The position numbers and the translations under genes are program-made. A stretch of DNA of 46,453 bases, taken from Hyphochytrium catenoides (taxonomy: Eukaryota > Sar > Hyphochytriomycetes > Hyphochytriales > Hyphochytriaceae). Below, piece by piece: positions 45,914-46,453 of this stretch (position 1 is the stretch's first letter; each line of letters opens with the position of its first letter). Location: positions 171,351 to 217,803 of the forward strand of contig FLMG01000941.1 in assembly GCA_900088475.1 (NCBI GenBank), given 5' to 3'. The notes beneath the pieces were generated by a model that saw only the letters and a program-made list of their open reading frames with translations, did no database searches and was not told where the DNA came from.

Positions 45914-46453
45914 TTCTTTCAGCTCACAATCTGGCTTTCGTCTCTTATTATAAGGTCTTGTCGAACCTTGAAAGGCAGATATCCGACTCTTTTTCCAGAA
46001 GAGCTTGTCTCTCTCTCACTTGAGCTTTGCAGATGTCAAAAGCTCTGTCAACTGGACGATAAGATGCTTTGTCCTGGGCTGGTGAGATCTTTGAACGACA
46101 GGTGGCGCGCTCCAGCTCAAGAAAGCGAGTAAGACCCACACAGAAGAAGAAGCGTTCTGCCTGGCAAGGCCATTCGAAGAATGAGCTTCATCACCCAAGA
46201 AGAGAAAGGACGGCCAAAACTTTGGATGAAAGAGAGAGATTGAGGGTGCGAGCGAGCAAGAGAGACAGACGAAGAGGCGGCAGGGAGGAGAAAGGGCCGT
46301 GCGGTCCCATAGAGAGACAGCTGTAACCTGATAGGATGGATTGTGCTGAGGTATCATAGAGAAAGAGAGAGAGAGAGTGGGGGAAGAGAGAGACAAAGAA
46401 AGGGAGAGGAGACAGAGAGAGAGCGAAAGAGAGAGAGAGAGAAAGAAAGAGAG
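45914..46453. other. Window end, upstream of Cys/His-motif gene, GA-rich
   Basis: Probably promoter or 5' exon and intron sequence of the minus-strand gene; it ends in GA microsatellite (about 46358-46453). A minus-strand frame 45948-46139 with coiled-coil character could be an exon but was not assignable. Confidence 0.45.

Overview
The window is nuclear DNA of an intron-rich eukaryote. Most genes are split into short exons by spliceosomal introns of roughly 90-450 bp with GT-AG ends and long pyrimidine tracts. (CT)n/(GA)n microsatellites occur throughout, and one of them contains a 40-N assembly gap (34481-34520). The organism is not identified with certainty. Two putative transcription factors (a bZIP with an NREHARRTR basic core, and a Cys/His motif followed by CEYHR..AN..Q) recall, from memory, proteins of stramenopile-type protists or algae, so a SAR-type protist or alga is my best but low-confidence guess.

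Layout, left to right. (1) 597-5892 (+): an 8-exon protein with a duplicated W..F....GR.P motif, ankyrin repeats, a WW domain and a C-terminal RING finger. (2) 8915-6065 (-): an 8-exon SURF1/SHY1 cytochrome c oxidase assembly factor. (3) 12617-10498 (-): a 12-TM major facilitator resembling the SLC43 amino-acid transporters. (4) 18232-14327 (-): a 13-exon adenylosuccinate synthetase. (5) 19459-24234: a 4.8-kb LTR retroelement with identical 253-bp LTRs, gag and a Ty3/gypsy-type integrase, but no reverse transcriptase or RNase H. (6) 24523-25740 (+): an intronless Fic-domain protein. (7) 28588-27563 (-): an intronless bZIP factor. (8) 31210-32690 (+): a G-patch protein resembling PINX1. (9) 35144-37493 (+): a protein with two tandem Arb2-like domains, which may continue by a phase-compatible splice into (10) 37827-40310 (+): a FYVE-like zinc finger joined to an AGC-type kinase. 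(11) 41781-44293 (+): a 2-Cys peroxiredoxin fused to thioredoxin. (12) 45913-45037 (-): a Cys/His-motif putative DNA-binding protein.

Exons were joined by hand. I required GT-AG borders, matching phase and continuity with known protein families, and the sum of exon lengths is divisible by three in every model. Most genes are unrelated housekeeping or regulatory genes: respiratory-chain assembly, purine synthesis, transport, redox defence, ubiquitin signalling and kinase signalling. No operon-like organisation is visible. The points most worth following up are the RT-less gag-integrase element with two apparent -1 frameshift heptamers, the Arb2-Arb2-FYVE-kinase reading frame, the peroxiredoxin-thioredoxin fusion, and an apparent AT-AG intron in the first gene.
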